Positions 23,791 to 33,400 of a stretch of DNA of 52,292 nt are shown here, piece after piece. This DNA is from Bacilli bacterium. Lineage in GTDB: Bacteria; Bacillota_I; Bacilli_A; RF39; UBA660. The stretch is from the NCBI GenBank assembly GCA_017450205.1, contig JAFSVF010000021.1, positions 1-52,292 on the forward strand, read 5' to 3'. The notes under the pieces are model-generated. The model saw only the letters and a program-made list of their open reading frames with translations, made no database searches and was not told the DNA's origin. Every line of letters begins with the position of its first letter. Within the stretch, counting starts at the first letter, position 1. Both the position numbers and the translations under genes were made by a program.

Positions 23791-24420
23791 ATGATAAACT
23801 ATTTATTTAGTCAAATTGATAAAGAAAAAGGTTTTAGTGATATTCAAAAAGAATATATATTGAAAAATATTAAGAGTGATATGAATATTGTTTTTATATC
23901 ATCTGTACCAGATAATCATGAAAGAACAGATAGTCAAGTTGTTAGATATACAAAACCATTTAATGATATAGGAATAATTTTTAAAAATACCAATTTTATC
24001 GATAGTAGAATATCTAAAGCTGAAGCTAAAAATATTATTAAAAAAAGTGATATTGTATTTTTAATGGGTGGAAGTCCTGAATTACAAATGAAGTTTATTA
24101 ATGAATACGAATTAAGTGATTCAATTAAACTTGCTAGTATTGTAATTGGTGTTAGTGCTGGTTCAATGAATCAAGGTAGTAGAGTAATTTATAAAGATGA
24201 TTTTGATAATTTTAAGATTAAAGATTATGAAGGTTTAAAATTAACTAATATAAATATATTTCCTCATTATGATCCTAATAATAGCGATTGTGTAAAAGAA
24301 GTAGAAGAAATTAGTAAAATTCATTCAATTGTATGCTTGCCTAATGAATCATTTATTTATATCGAGAATGGAAATGAAGAATTAATTGGTGAACATTACC
24401 TTTTTGATAAAGCGGAATAA
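23791..24420 (+). CDS. Peptidase S51-like protein (dipeptidase E/cyanophycinase fold)
   Basis: A 209-residue protein with the S51 hallmarks: FLMGGSPELQ (strand before the active site), GVSAGSMN with the nucleophile Ser in G-x-S-A-G, and INIFPHYDPN carrying the His. These enzymes cleave Asp- or beta-linked dipeptides. The ATG at 23791 is chosen because AGGAGG lies 7 nt upstream and the promoter at 23739 would exclude the upstream frame. Length is typical. Cytoplasmic. Substrate unknown. Confidence 0.82.
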   Translation: MINYLFSQIDKEKGFSDIQKEYILKNIKSDMNIVFISSVPDNHERTDSQVVRYTKPFNDIGIIFKNTNFIDSRISKAEAKNIIKKSDIVFLMGGSPELQMKFINEYELSDSIKLASIVIGVSAGSMNQGSRVIYKDDFDNFKIKDYEGLKLTNINIFPHYDPNNSDCVKEVEEISKIHSIVCLPNESFIYIENGNEELIGEHYLFDKAE

Positions 24421-24433
24421 AAAATAACTAAAA

Positions 24434-24470
24434 GAGTAGTTGTGTAAATTTGCATAATTACTTTTTTTTT
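24434..24470 (+). terminator. Terminator of the S51 peptidase gene
   Basis: GTAGTTGTGTAA pairs with TTTGCATAATTAC with three wobble pairs, followed by nine T. An extended -10 (TGCTATTAT) for the next gene begins at the end of the T-tract. Confidence 0.65.
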
Positions 24471-24503
24471 GCTATTATATTCAAATAAAAAAGAGGGGTT
24501 ATT

Positions 24504-25385
24504 ATGATAGTTAGTAGTTTGTATTTAGAGATTACAAGATCATGTACTTTACAATGTGAACACTGTTTTAGGGGAGCATGCAGAAATGAAGTTATGTCTC
24601 CTGAAACTATTGTAAATATTTTTAAAGACATTAAGGAAATAGATTTTTTACTTATTAGTGGTGGGGAACCTTTAACTGCAATTAGACAAATTAGAACAAT
24701 CATTGAAGTAATTAAAATGAATAAGATTAAAGTAGGTAAAATTAATCTTGTTACTAATGCAACTGTCTTAAATAAAAATGTAGCAAGTGCATTAAAGGAT
24801 TTATCAACTGTAGGTGATTTGAATTTATATTTATCATATGATGCATTTCATCATATTGAATTAGAAAGACTTGGATTATTAAGAAAGAGAAACGAAAATG
24901 TTTTAACACTAAAAGAAAAATTTGATGCTAAAGATTATTTTTCATATGAATCATCTCCATCTTATAATCTATATCCAATAGGTAATGCTTCTACATTATC
25001 TGATGAAAGACTTGCTGAAATTAATGAAAAATATAATACTCAATATTTTGTAGATAGAGATCCAAAATTTGTTCATAATTATGATTGTATTAATAAAGTT
25101 AATGCTGATTATGATAAAGATTTTAATACTTTATATGGAGTAATTAATGTTGATGTTAATGGTAATGTATGTGCTAGTGGTCAATCTTTTGATATTGAAG
25201 ATGAGGAAGCTGTTGAGTACAACTCAAACGTTAATGACTTAGGTTTATTAAATGCTTCAATTAATCATATTAATCATTATAGAAGAATTAATAATGAAAA
25301 GAATAAAGGAACATCACTTGAAAAAATTGAGTATAAACCATTAATTAGAATTAAAAAGAAAAATAAAAAGAATAAATTGAACTAG
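24504..25385 (+). CDS. Radical SAM protein
   Basis: A 293-residue radical SAM enzyme with CTLQCEHC (Cys14, Cys18, Cys21) binding the 4Fe-4S cluster and ISGGEPL as the SAM-binding GGE motif. There is no clear SPASM domain; NVDVNGNVCASGQS near residue 215 carries one Cys in the position where SPASM proteins report the cofactor site. GAGGGG site upstream and a promoter overlapping the previous terminator. It stands alone with no evident precursor peptide, so the reaction cannot be named. Confidence 0.85.
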   Translation: MIVSSLYLEITRSCTLQCEHCFRGACRNEVMSPETIVNIFKDIKEIDFLLISGGEPLTAIRQIRTIIEVIKMNKIKVGKINLVTNATVLNKNVASALKDLSTVGDLNLYLSYDAFHHIELERLGLLRKRNENVLTLKEKFDAKDYFSYESSPSYNLYPIGNASTLSDERLAEINEKYNTQYFVDRDPKFVHNYDCINKVNADYDKDFNTLYGVINVDVNGNVCASGQSFDIEDEEAVEYNSNVNDLGLLNASINHINHYRRINNEKNKGTSLEKIEYKPLIRIKKKNKKNKLN

Positions 25386-25409
25386 GTATTGAATATACCT
25401 AGTTTTTTT
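25380..25409 (+). terminator. Terminator of the radical SAM gene
   Basis: AACTAGGTAT pairs perfectly with ATACCTAGTT across TGAAT, followed by T7. Overlaps the TAG stop. Confidence 0.9.
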
Positions 25410-25466
25410 GTAAAAAAGTGAGTTATATAATTAATATTTATGATAGAATTATATTTGGAGAATAAT

Positions 25467-25988
25467 ATGAATGATAGTATAAATAACAATATAAATAATA
25501 ATGAACCTACTGAAGTGGAACTAGGTTACAATAAATTTTTTTATTTATTTCCTTTATTAGGGTTAATACTGATTTCAAGCGGAATTATTGCTTCAGTTTG
25601 GAATTTAATTACAACTTTTAAAACTGATAGTTTCCTTGATAATATGGTTGTTTTATTGGTACTATGCCAATCTTAGGTATTATGTTTTATGTTTGTTTGA
25701 AATTATTTATAACAGGAGTAAAGTCTAAGATTGAATATAAAAAAATATAAAATCCGAAAAATTTAAAAGCCTAGACCTACTATTATTTCAATTACTTTTG
25801 CTTTATTTGTAATTGTTTTTTTATCTTTCATGATGTTTGGAGTTATAGGAATTATATTACAAGAAAATGGACATCCTATGAAACCAGAATTTGTTGAAAT
25901 GGGTATTAAGATAATTTTTGGTTTAACTTTAGGATTAGGTTTACTTTGTGATTTAGCATACATTGTTGGTATGCTTATATTTTTTTAA
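25467..25988 (+). pseudogene. Frameshifted multi-pass membrane protein
   Basis: From ATG 25467 (GGAG upstream) the frame reads a soluble Asn-rich start and one membrane helix (FFYLFPLLGLILISSGIIAS), then shifts near 25640: the continuation GTMPILGIMFYVCLKLFITG lies in another frame. A second shift or stop cluster occurs at 25750-25775, after which a third frame gives TIISITFALFVIVFLSFMMF and GLGLLCDLAYIVGMLIFF to TAA at 25988. Joined, these make about 170 residues with four membrane helices. No family recognised. Either decayed, or affected by indel errors in the assembly. Confidence 0.65.
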
Positions 25989-26024
25989 AAAAAACATATA
26001 TTAAAATAAATATGGAGGATTATT

Positions 26025-26516
26025 ATGAAATTAAATGAATTAAAAGAAGTAAGTAGTAATGTTAATTTAGATGAGTATCTTGAACTTTATAATTATGTTA
26101 GAGATAACATGGAACATCCCGAATGGTTAGGCACTTTTACAAAGGATGAAATTATAGAAATATTAGGAATTGGTGGGAAAATATGGATGTATTATGATGG
26201 AGATATTCCTGTATGTTCTGTATTTTATATTCCAACTTCTAATAAGTCATTAAGAAAACATAATGTAGAATATGATGAAAAGGATACTGGTAGTTTAGGA
26301 CCAATTATGGTTAGTAAAGAATATGTTGGTAATGGATTACAAAGTTCTATGTTAGAAGTACTTGATAAATATGTTGAAAGCATTGGTAAAACTCATATGT
26401 TTACTAAAGCTCATTCAGATAACATTTATTCTATTAGAAATATATTAAAGAATGGATATAAGGTAGTTGATAAATATGAAAATGAAAGAGGTAGGATGAC
26501 TGCTTTTGCTAAATAA
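26025..26516 (+). CDS. GNAT-family N-acetyltransferase
   Basis: A 163-residue GNAT protein. GSLGPIMVSKEYVGNGLQSSM carries the beta4 strand and acetyl-CoA pyrophosphate loop (V-x-x-x-x-x-G-x-G/L), and HSDNIYSIRNILKNGYKVV the C-terminal helix-strand usual for small-molecule or protein acetylases. TGGAGG site upstream of the ATG. No neighbouring pathway hints at the substrate. Confidence 0.82.
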   Translation: MKLNELKEVSSNVNLDEYLELYNYVRDNMEHPEWLGTFTKDEIIEILGIGGKIWMYYDGDIPVCSVFYIPTSNKSLRKHNVEYDEKDTGSLGPIMVSKEYVGNGLQSSMLEVLDKYVESIGKTHMFTKAHSDNIYSIRNILKNGYKVVDKYENERGRMTAFAK

Positions 26517-26552
26517 TCCTATAAAATTTTAAGTTTACAGCTTTTTCTTATA

Positions 26553-26561
26553 TGATAAAAT
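26553..26561 (+). promoter_or_regulatory. Extended -10 promoter
   Basis: TGATAAAAT, 16 nt upstream of the gene at 26578, with AGGAGGG between. Confidence 0.5.
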
Positions 26562-26577
26562 TATTTTAGGAGGGTGT

Positions 26578-27165
26578 ATGGAGAAGAAAGAAAGATGGCT
26601 TAAAAAATTTGAAGAATTAGAACTTGAAGAACAATTAGAGGTAGCAGATTTTATTCGAGAAGAATTAGACTTAAATGTCGAAATAGCTGAAGACGAAGGC
26701 GAAGAATATAATATATTATATTCAAGAAAAGTAGAAGATTTTTTTGAAAAAATTATATACTCTTTAAAAGCAGATAATATAGCTAAAAAGAATCTTGATA
26801 CATTGAAAAAATTTGATAGTTTAAATGAGAAAAATAAGAAAAAAGTAATTCTTGAATTATCAAAAATAATTTCTAAATATTTATATTTAGAAGAAATAGA
26901 TAATAAGAAAAAAATATGTAACAATGAAGGACATGATTTTACTAAATGGACTACTAATAAGTGGACTACTAGTGAATATTTTATGGAAGATCATTGCAAG
27001 CATGATGTTGAACATATTGCTTGGATAAGATCATGTAAAAGATGTGGTTATATTGAAAGTGTAGAAGAAGAACCTCAAGAATTAATTGATGCTAGAAATG
27101 AAAAAGAAAAACAAATTAAGATAAAAAAATTAAAACAAAAATTAAAAAAACTTGAAGGTAAATAA
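26578..27165 (+). CDS. Hypothetical protein with zinc-ribbon-like C-terminal part
   Basis: A 195-residue, highly charged protein. Residues 1-110 are helical (KFEELELEEQLEVADFIREE). Residues 115-165 hold a likely metal site: CNNEGHDF, HCKHDVEH and CKRCGY give Cys and His ligands. The end is a Lys-rich coiled coil. Its layout (helical part plus Cys/His cluster) resembles the unrelated-looking genes at 40521 and 44714. AGGAGGG site 4 nt upstream. Function unknown; metal binding is inferred from Cys/His spacing. Confidence 0.6.
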   Translation: MEKKERWLKKFEELELEEQLEVADFIREELDLNVEIAEDEGEEYNILYSRKVEDFFEKIIYSLKADNIAKKNLDTLKKFDSLNEKNKKKVILELSKIISKYLYLEEIDNKKKICNNEGHDFTKWTTNKWTTSEYFMEDHCKHDVEHIAWIRSCKRCGYIESVEEEPQELIDARNEKEKQIKIKKLKQKLKKLEGK

Positions 27166-27180
27166 TAAATTTAATAAATA

Positions 27181-27207
27181 GTAAGCATAATACTTGCTTG
27201 CTTTTTA
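27181..27207 (+). terminator. Terminator
   Basis: GTAAGCA pairs with TGCTTGC (one wobble), followed by T5. Confidence 0.65.
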
Positions 27208-27259
27208 TTTGCTATTCTTTTTTATTGTGATAGGATATGTGTTAATTGAAGGGGAAGTT

Positions 27260-28237
27260 ATGAATCAATTAGATTTATGTTAAAGTATAAAACAATGTGG
27301 AGTTTGCAAGATGATTAATGAAGTAGAAAAAGAATTTTCTTTTAAAACGAAAGGAAAATATTCAGTTAGTAATAAAATTTTTTTAGATTTAATATTCACC
27401 AATAAATGTAATTGTGATTGTAGATTCTGTATTGCTAAAACAAAATCTTATGCAGATGAAGATTTAGAAAGATGGAAAAGTTCGTTTAAGAAAACGATTG
27501 AAATATTTAAAGATGAAATAGATTCATTAATTATTTTAGGTGGAGAAGCAACTATAGATCTTCACTTTTTTATTAAATTAGATTACATTGATGAAGTAAC
27601 TAAAGATAATCATATATTTACTATATTAACTACTAATGGATGTTTACTTAGAAGTGATTCATTTTTGAAGAGGGTAGCTGAATCATCAATTGATAGTGTT
27701 AATATATCTGTTATGAATCATGAAGAAGAACATAATAAATATTTAATGAGAGGTAAAACATTAAATAGAGATGAATTAAAAAAAGTATATGATGTTTTAC
27801 ATAATCAAGGAAAGACTGTAAGATTTAATACTAATGTTGCAAAAAATAATTTATGTACTTTAGATAGACTTGAAAAATATATCAATTATTTTAATGGTTG
27901 TTGTGATACTATTAAACTTACTCCTTTAATGAAAACAGATATGTTTAATACTGAAGATGAAGTTTTAGAATATACTCATGAACAAACTATGGATAAAAGT
28001 GATATAAAGAAATTATTTGATAGTTTAATTAGTAAGCATGGAACAAAAACTACTAATGGTAATGTATTTGGTCTTATTAATTATGCTGAAGCTTATGTTA
28101 ATTCTCAACATGTTATTTTAAAGTATGAACAAGTAGAGGACATGTATGATTTAGATAAAGTTATTCCTACTTTGAAATTGTATCCTAATGGTAATTTATC
28201 AAATGAATGAAATATATTAGATGATTTTAATGACTAA
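27260..28237 (+). pseudogene. Radical SAM protein with two in-frame stop codons
   Basis: A strong GAAGGGGA site precedes ATG 27260, which reads MNQLDLC, then TAA (27281-27283), then in frame SIKQCGVCK and the long open frame from ATG 27311. That frame encodes a radical SAM core with CNCDCRFC (Cys33, Cys37, Cys40 from 27311) and ILGGEATI. It stops at TGA 28208-28210 after YPNGNLSNE; in the same frame NILDDFND follows to TAA at 28237. The start signal and both stops suggest an originally longer gene (about 325 codons). Translation from 27311 using GTGGAG would still give an intact core, so a functional shortened protein (27311-28210) is possible. Confidence 0.6.
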
Positions 28238-28238
28238 T

Positions 28239-28262
28239 AGACTAGTGTTAACTAGTCTTTTT
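28239..28262 (+). terminator. Terminator of the radical SAM gene
   Basis: AGACTAGT pairs with ACTAGTCT around GTTA, followed by T. An extended -10 element begins 4 nt later. Confidence 0.8.
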
Positions 28263-28265
28263 AAG

Positions 28266-28274
28266 TGATATAAT
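28266..28274 (+). promoter_or_regulatory. Extended -10 promoter
   Basis: TGATATAAT, 18 nt upstream of ATG 28293, with GAGGTG in between. Confidence 0.6.
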
Positions 28275-28292
28275 TAAATTGAGGTGTAATGT

Positions 28293-28985
28293 ATGGGACG
28301 GATGAAATCTAAAAGTAAAATAGATGAAAAAAGAATGAGAATTTCTTTTGTTATTAATTTATTTATATCTGTTTTGACTGTTAATATCATTATCATGACT
28401 TTAACGGGATTTAGATTTTTACATGGTTATGTACCTCTTGAAGAGTTAGGTGATGTGTCTACTTTTTGTTACTTTACTACACAATCTAATGTATTTATGG
28501 GTATAGTTTCATTTGTGTTTGCCAATAGAGAATATCTAGTTTTAAAAGGTAAGAAGAAAAGTGTACCACGTTATTTTTATATTTTAAAAATGGTTGCAAC
28601 TGTAGCTGTTAGTTTAACCTTTATTGTAGTTTTTGGTTATTTAGGATTTGTTATTGATGGTGGACATCTTGCATTACTTAAATATAATAATTTATTTTTT
28701 CATCTTGTAATACCAGTTATTAGTATATTTAATTTTTTAGTTTTTGAAAAAAATGATCTTATTAAATTTAAACATACTTTTTATTCTTTAATACCTGTTT
28801 TTCTTTATGAAATATATTATGTAGGTAATTTAGTTGTTAATTTTAAAGATGGTGTAGTTACTACTCAAAGTGATTGGTATTATTTTTTACAAGCTGATAT
28901 ATGGAGACCAATTATAGTTGCACCTGCGATGTTATTAACTACTTGGATTTTATCATTAGCTATATGGAAGATAAATAAAAAATAG
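28293..28985 (+). CDS. Pr6Pr-like multi-pass membrane protein
   Basis: A 230-residue protein with about six membrane helices. CYFTTQSNVFMGIVSF after the first helix and the HLVIPVISIFNFLVFEKN stretch are characteristic of the Pr6Pr (FAR-17a/AIG1-like) family, whose biochemical role is unsettled. It is followed 16 nt later by the AlkD-like gene and shares its promoter at 28266 and terminator at 29681, so the two form an operon, although no functional link is obvious. Confidence 0.75.
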   Translation: MGRMKSKSKIDEKRMRISFVINLFISVLTVNIIIMTLTGFRFLHGYVPLEELGDVSTFCYFTTQSNVFMGIVSFVFANREYLVLKGKKKSVPRYFYILKMVATVAVSLTFIVVFGYLGFVIDGGHLALLKYNNLFFHLVIPVISIFNFLVFEKNDLIKFKHTFYSLIPVFLYEIYYVGNLVVNFKDGVVTTQSDWYYFLQADIWRPIIVAPAMLLTTWILSLAIWKINKK

Positions 28986-29001
28986 ATTAATGGAGATAAT
29001 T

Positions 29002-29673
29002 ATGGATTTAAAACAAAAATTATTTGAATTAAAAGATGATAAATATAAAGAATTTCAGGAAAAATTAGTTCCTAATATACCTAAGGAAAGTATTATTGGA
29101 GTAAGGACTCCTGATTTAAGAAATATAGCAAAAGAAATTTTTAAAAGTAAAGTTTATGAGTCTTTTTTTAATGATCTTCCTCATAAATATTATGAAGAAA
29201 ATCTAGTTCATATTTTTATTATTTCTATGATAAAAGATTTTGATAAATGTGTTATTGAACTAGAAAAATTCTTACCATATATGGATTGTTGGCCTGTATC
29301 AGATCAAGCAACACTCAAAGTTTTTAAAAAGAATCATGAAAAGTTATTACCTTATGTTAAGAAATGGATAAAATCAAAACATGTTTATACATCAAGATTT
29401 GGTATAAGAATGTTAATGAATGAATACTTAGATAAGGATTTTAAGGATGAATATTTAGGGTTAGTTGCATCAATAAAAAGTGATGACTATTATTTGAAAA
29501 TGATGATTGCTTGGTATTTTGCAACTGCACTTGCAAAAAGGTATGATGAATCAATTCCATTTTTTGAAAACAGAAAGTTAGATCCATGGATTCATAAAAA
29601 AGCTATTCAAAAAGCAACTGAAAGTTTTAGGGTATCTGATAGTCATAAAGAATATTTAAAAAAAATAAAATAG
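29002..29673 (+). CDS. AlkD-like DNA alkylation repair protein
   Basis: A 223-residue all-helical HEAT-like protein of the AlkC/AlkD superfamily, DNA glycosylases that remove alkylated purines. KESIIGVRTPDLRNIAKEI near the N terminus and MDCWPVSDQATLKVFKKN, SRFGIRMLMNEYL and MMIAWYFATALAKRY follow the family repeats, with the conserved Asp in the CWPVSD segment. ATG 29002 is chosen over 28990 because GGAG lies 6 nt upstream of it. Length is typical. Cytoplasmic. Confidence 0.85.
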   Translation: MDLKQKLFELKDDKYKEFQEKLVPNIPKESIIGVRTPDLRNIAKEIFKSKVYESFFNDLPHKYYEENLVHIFIISMIKDFDKCVIELEKFLPYMDCWPVSDQATLKVFKKNHEKLLPYVKKWIKSKHVYTSRFGIRMLMNEYLDKDFKDEYLGLVASIKSDDYYLKMMIAWYFATALAKRYDESIPFFENRKLDPWIHKKAIQKATESFRVSDSHKEYLKKIK

Positions 29674-29680
29674 TATAATT

Positions 29681-29706
29681 AAGATTAGAGTAATCTAATC
29701 TTTTTT
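29681..29706 (+). terminator. Terminator
   Basis: AGATTAGA pairs with TCTAATCT around GTAA, followed by T6. The extended -10 TGTTATTAT for the next operon begins at 29708. Confidence 0.85.
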
Positions 29707-29738
29707 GTGTTATTATATTTATAGTAAAGGTGAGTAGG

Positions 29739-30440
29739 ATGGCGTATATTGAGTTTAATGATGTAGAAAAAATCTATAAAATGGGTGAGTTTGATTTAAA
29801 AGCTTTAAACAAAGCTAGTTTTTCTGTGGAAAAAGGAGAATTAGTTATTATTTTAGGTCAATCTGGATCTGGTAAATCTACTTGTTTAAATATATTAGGT
29901 GGAATGGATGGAGTTACATCTGGTAGTGTTATCGTAGATGGTGTGGATATTACTAAACTAAAAGAAAAAGAACTTATTAATTATAGAAGAAATGATATTG
30001 GATTTGTTTTTCAATTTTATAATCTAGTTCAAAATTTAACAGCTTATGAAAATATTGAATTAGGTACTCAAATGTGTAAGAAACCAATGAATCCTAAACT
30101 TGCTTTAAGACATGTTGGATTAGAAGATAGAATGGATAATTTTCCATCTCAATTATCTGGTGGCCAACAACAAAGGGTATCTATTGCAAGAGCAATCGCA
30201 AGAAAACCAAAAATTCTTTTATGTGATGAACCAACTGGTGCATTAGATTATAAAACTGGTAAACAAGTTTTAGAGTTACTTGAAGATACATGTAGAAAAG
30301 ATGGAATAACTACATTTATAATTACACATAATATTTCACTTGCACCAATGGCTGATAAGGTTATTAAGATTAAAAATGGTAAAGTAGAAGATATTGTTAT
30401 TAATAAAAAACCAGTTAAAGTTAAAAATATAGAATGGTAA
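29739..30440 (+). CDS. ABC transporter ATP-binding protein (MacB/LolD type)
   Basis: A 233-residue ATPase with Walker A GQSGSGKST (40-48), Q-loop VFQFYNL, signature LSGGQQQR, Walker B ILLCDEPTGALD and the switch His in IITHN. It belongs to the LolD/MacB/YknY group that works with FtsX-like permeases. ATG 29739 is chosen since AAAGGTGAG lies just upstream and MAYIEF matches the family start; a GTG at 29730 is within that site. Its permease follows 19 nt later. Confidence 0.92.
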   Translation: MAYIEFNDVEKIYKMGEFDLKALNKASFSVEKGELVIILGQSGSGKSTCLNILGGMDGVTSGSVIVDGVDITKLKEKELINYRRNDIGFVFQFYNLVQNLTAYENIELGTQMCKKPMNPKLALRHVGLEDRMDNFPSQLSGGQQQRVSIARAIARKPKILLCDEPTGALDYKTGKQVLELLEDTCRKDGITTFIITHNISLAPMADKVIKIKNGKVEDIVINKKPVKVKNIEW

Positions 30441-30459
30441 TATAAGTTAGGGTCGTTAA

Positions 30460-33400
30460 ATGAGAAAAAATAGAATTATTACAATGAGTTTAAGGGAAAT
30501 AAAAAAATCTCAAAAGAGATTCTTTTCATTGTGTATTCTAAGTATCTTAGGTGTTTCATTCTTTGTTGGAATGAAAATGAGTGGACCTACAATGTTAAAA
30601 TCATTAGATAAGTATTATGATGATAATAAAATATATGATTTAAAGGTAAGTTCATCTCTTGGACTTGATGATGAAGATATTAATGAAATAAGTAAACTAA
30701 GTAATTCATTTGAAGTAGTAGGATCTCATACTAAAGATGCATTATTCTTTGATGGTAGTTTTGAAACTGTTTTAAGAATACATGAAATAAATAATAATCT
30801 AAATAATATTATTATAACTGAAGGTAGATTACCTGAAAAATATAATGAAGTAGTTGTAGAAGATGGATTTGCTTATAAAACCAAATATAAAGTTGGAGAT
30901 AAGATTAAACTTGATTTAGAAGAAGATGATACTTCTATAAAAACAAATGAACTTGAAATAGTAGGTATAGTTTTAAGTCCAGAGTATGTTAATAAAGCAG
31001 AAGTTACACAAAGTAGAGGTAATACTACTTTAGGTACTGGTCAAGTAGGTTATTTTTGTTATGCTTTAAGTGATTTATTTGATATGGACTATTATAGTGA
31101 AATATTCATATTAGAAAATGATGCTACTAAATTTAGAACACATACAAAAGAATATCAAGATTTTATTAAAAAAGATGAAGACAAGTTAGCATATATTAAA
31201 GAAAATAGACAAAATGAACGATATATAAAAATAATTGAAGATTCTACAAATAAAGTTAATGAACAAGAAGCACAAGCAAAGGAAGAATTTGAGAGAGTTC
31301 AAAATGAATTAAATGATGCTAAAGCAAAACTTGATGAAGGTAAAAAAGATTTAGATAATGCTTCATCTAAGTTAGATGAAGGTAAAAAAGAATTAGATAA
31401 GAATAAAAGAAAACTTGATAGTGCTAATAGAGATATACAAAATGGATATAAACAAATTGAAAAATCTAAAAAAGATTTAGCTAATGGATTAAATGATTTA
31501 AATAATGGTAAAAGTGAAATTGAAAAAACTTTAAGTAATTATAATATTAGCTATGATAAGATATCTACATTTGTTAAGAAGTATGATAGTTCATCTTTTT
31601 CTGTAAATGATATTATTAAAATATTTAATGATAATAATATTGATATTAGTTCATCAATATCTAGTGCTTCAGTTAATATTAAAGCACTAGCTGTTTCTTT
31701 AGGTATTAACTTAGATTCCTTATTTTCTAAATATGGTATAAATAAAGATCTTTTAAATAAAGATAATTTAAAACTAGATGAAGTAATTGATAGTGCTACT
31801 ATTAATCAATTAAAGAGAATGATATTTGATGATAATTTTATACGTTTAGTTAAAGAGTCAATTCCTTCAACTGTACCATATTATAATGATATACAACATT
31901 ATTTAGATGAATTTATTAAGAATAATGATAATATTTTAAAGTTATTTGATGCAGTAAGAAAAATAGATAATGGATATTCTGAGTATTATAAAAACTTAAA
32001 TTTAGTTATTTCTAAAGAAGGAGAATTGAATAATGCTAAAATCAAATATGAAAGTGGATTAAGTGAATATAATAAAGGACTTGAATTATATAATTCTAGT
32101 TTAGAAACCTATAATAGTGGTTTAGAAGAATATAATTCTAATTTAGAATTATATAATAATAATTTAAAAGAGTTTGAAGAAAAAAAGATAGAAACTGAAG
32201 AAAAGATAGAACTTGCTAGAGAAAAAATTAAAAAGATAGAAAAAGCTACTTGGTTTATTCAAACAAGAGAAAATAATAATGAATATATTACATATATTAG
32301 TAGTTATGATAGTATTAATAATTTATCTAATTTGTTTCCAGTTATATTCTTTCTTGTTTCTATAATGATTAGTTTACTTTCAATGGCAAGAATGGCAATT
32401 GAAAATAGAAGTGAAATAGGTACTTTAAAAGCATTAGGTTTTAGTAATTTTGAAGTAAGATTAAAGTTTGTTATATATGCATCACTTGCTACTTTATTAG
32501 GTGGTATAATCGGAGCATTCTTAGGATATAAATTTATACCTAAGATAGTTATTGGTGTATTTAATATAATGCATAATGTTCCATATTTTATATATGATAC
32601 AAATCATATGCCTATTATAATTGGTATATTCTTAAGTATGTTATGTATTGTTGGTTCTACTGTTATTACTATAAATAATTTAGTTAAAGAAAAAACTACT
32701 GAATTATTAAGACCAATTGCTCCACCAATAGGTAAAAAGATTTGGTTAGAAAATGTTTCATTTATTTGGAATAGATTAAGTTATTCTAATAAATTAACTA
32801 TTAGAAATATATTTAGATTTAAAAGAAGAATATTCATGTCTATATTTGGAATAGCTTCTTGTACAATGATTCTTTTATCTGGATATGGTATTAAAGATTC
32901 AATTTCATTTGTAGTAGATAAACAATATAATGATATTAATCATAATGATGTTTTAATATCACTAGATGGAAAAGTTAGTAAAGAAGAGTTAGACGAATAT
33001 ATTAAAGATGAAGATTTAAACTTTAATGTTTATGCAAAGATAGATCAAGTTGATATTCAAAATAAGAGAGTATCTTTAGTAGTTCCTGATGATTATGAAG
33101 AGTTTAGAAAGACTTTAACTATTAAAGATGTTAAAACTAAAAAAGAAGTAGTTTTAACTGATAATACAGTCGTTATTACTTCAAAACTCGCTAAATATTT
33201 AAAGAAGAAAGTAGGAGATACAGTTACTATATATGAAAGTGATAATCTTCCTTATGACTTTAAAATAACTAACATAAGTGAAAACTATATTGGTGATTAT
33301 ATTTTCTTTAATAAGCATATGTATACTAAATATGTTGATGAATATAAGATAACTACTCAATATATAAGATTTAATGATTTATCCAAGGAAAATGAAATAA

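Noticed and set aside
25763..25963. Minus-strand 66-codon frame in the frameshifted membrane gene
   Set aside because: The plus strand encodes convincing membrane helices in the same place; the reverse frame is a shadow.
2949..28210. Reassignment of TGA to Trp (Mycoplasma code), because two long frames continue past TGA
   Set aside because: All Trp codons in intact conserved proteins (for example the WCGPC of thioredoxin) are TGG, and in-frame TGA is found only in the genes at 2793 and 27260, one of which also has an in-frame TAA. Damage explains it better.
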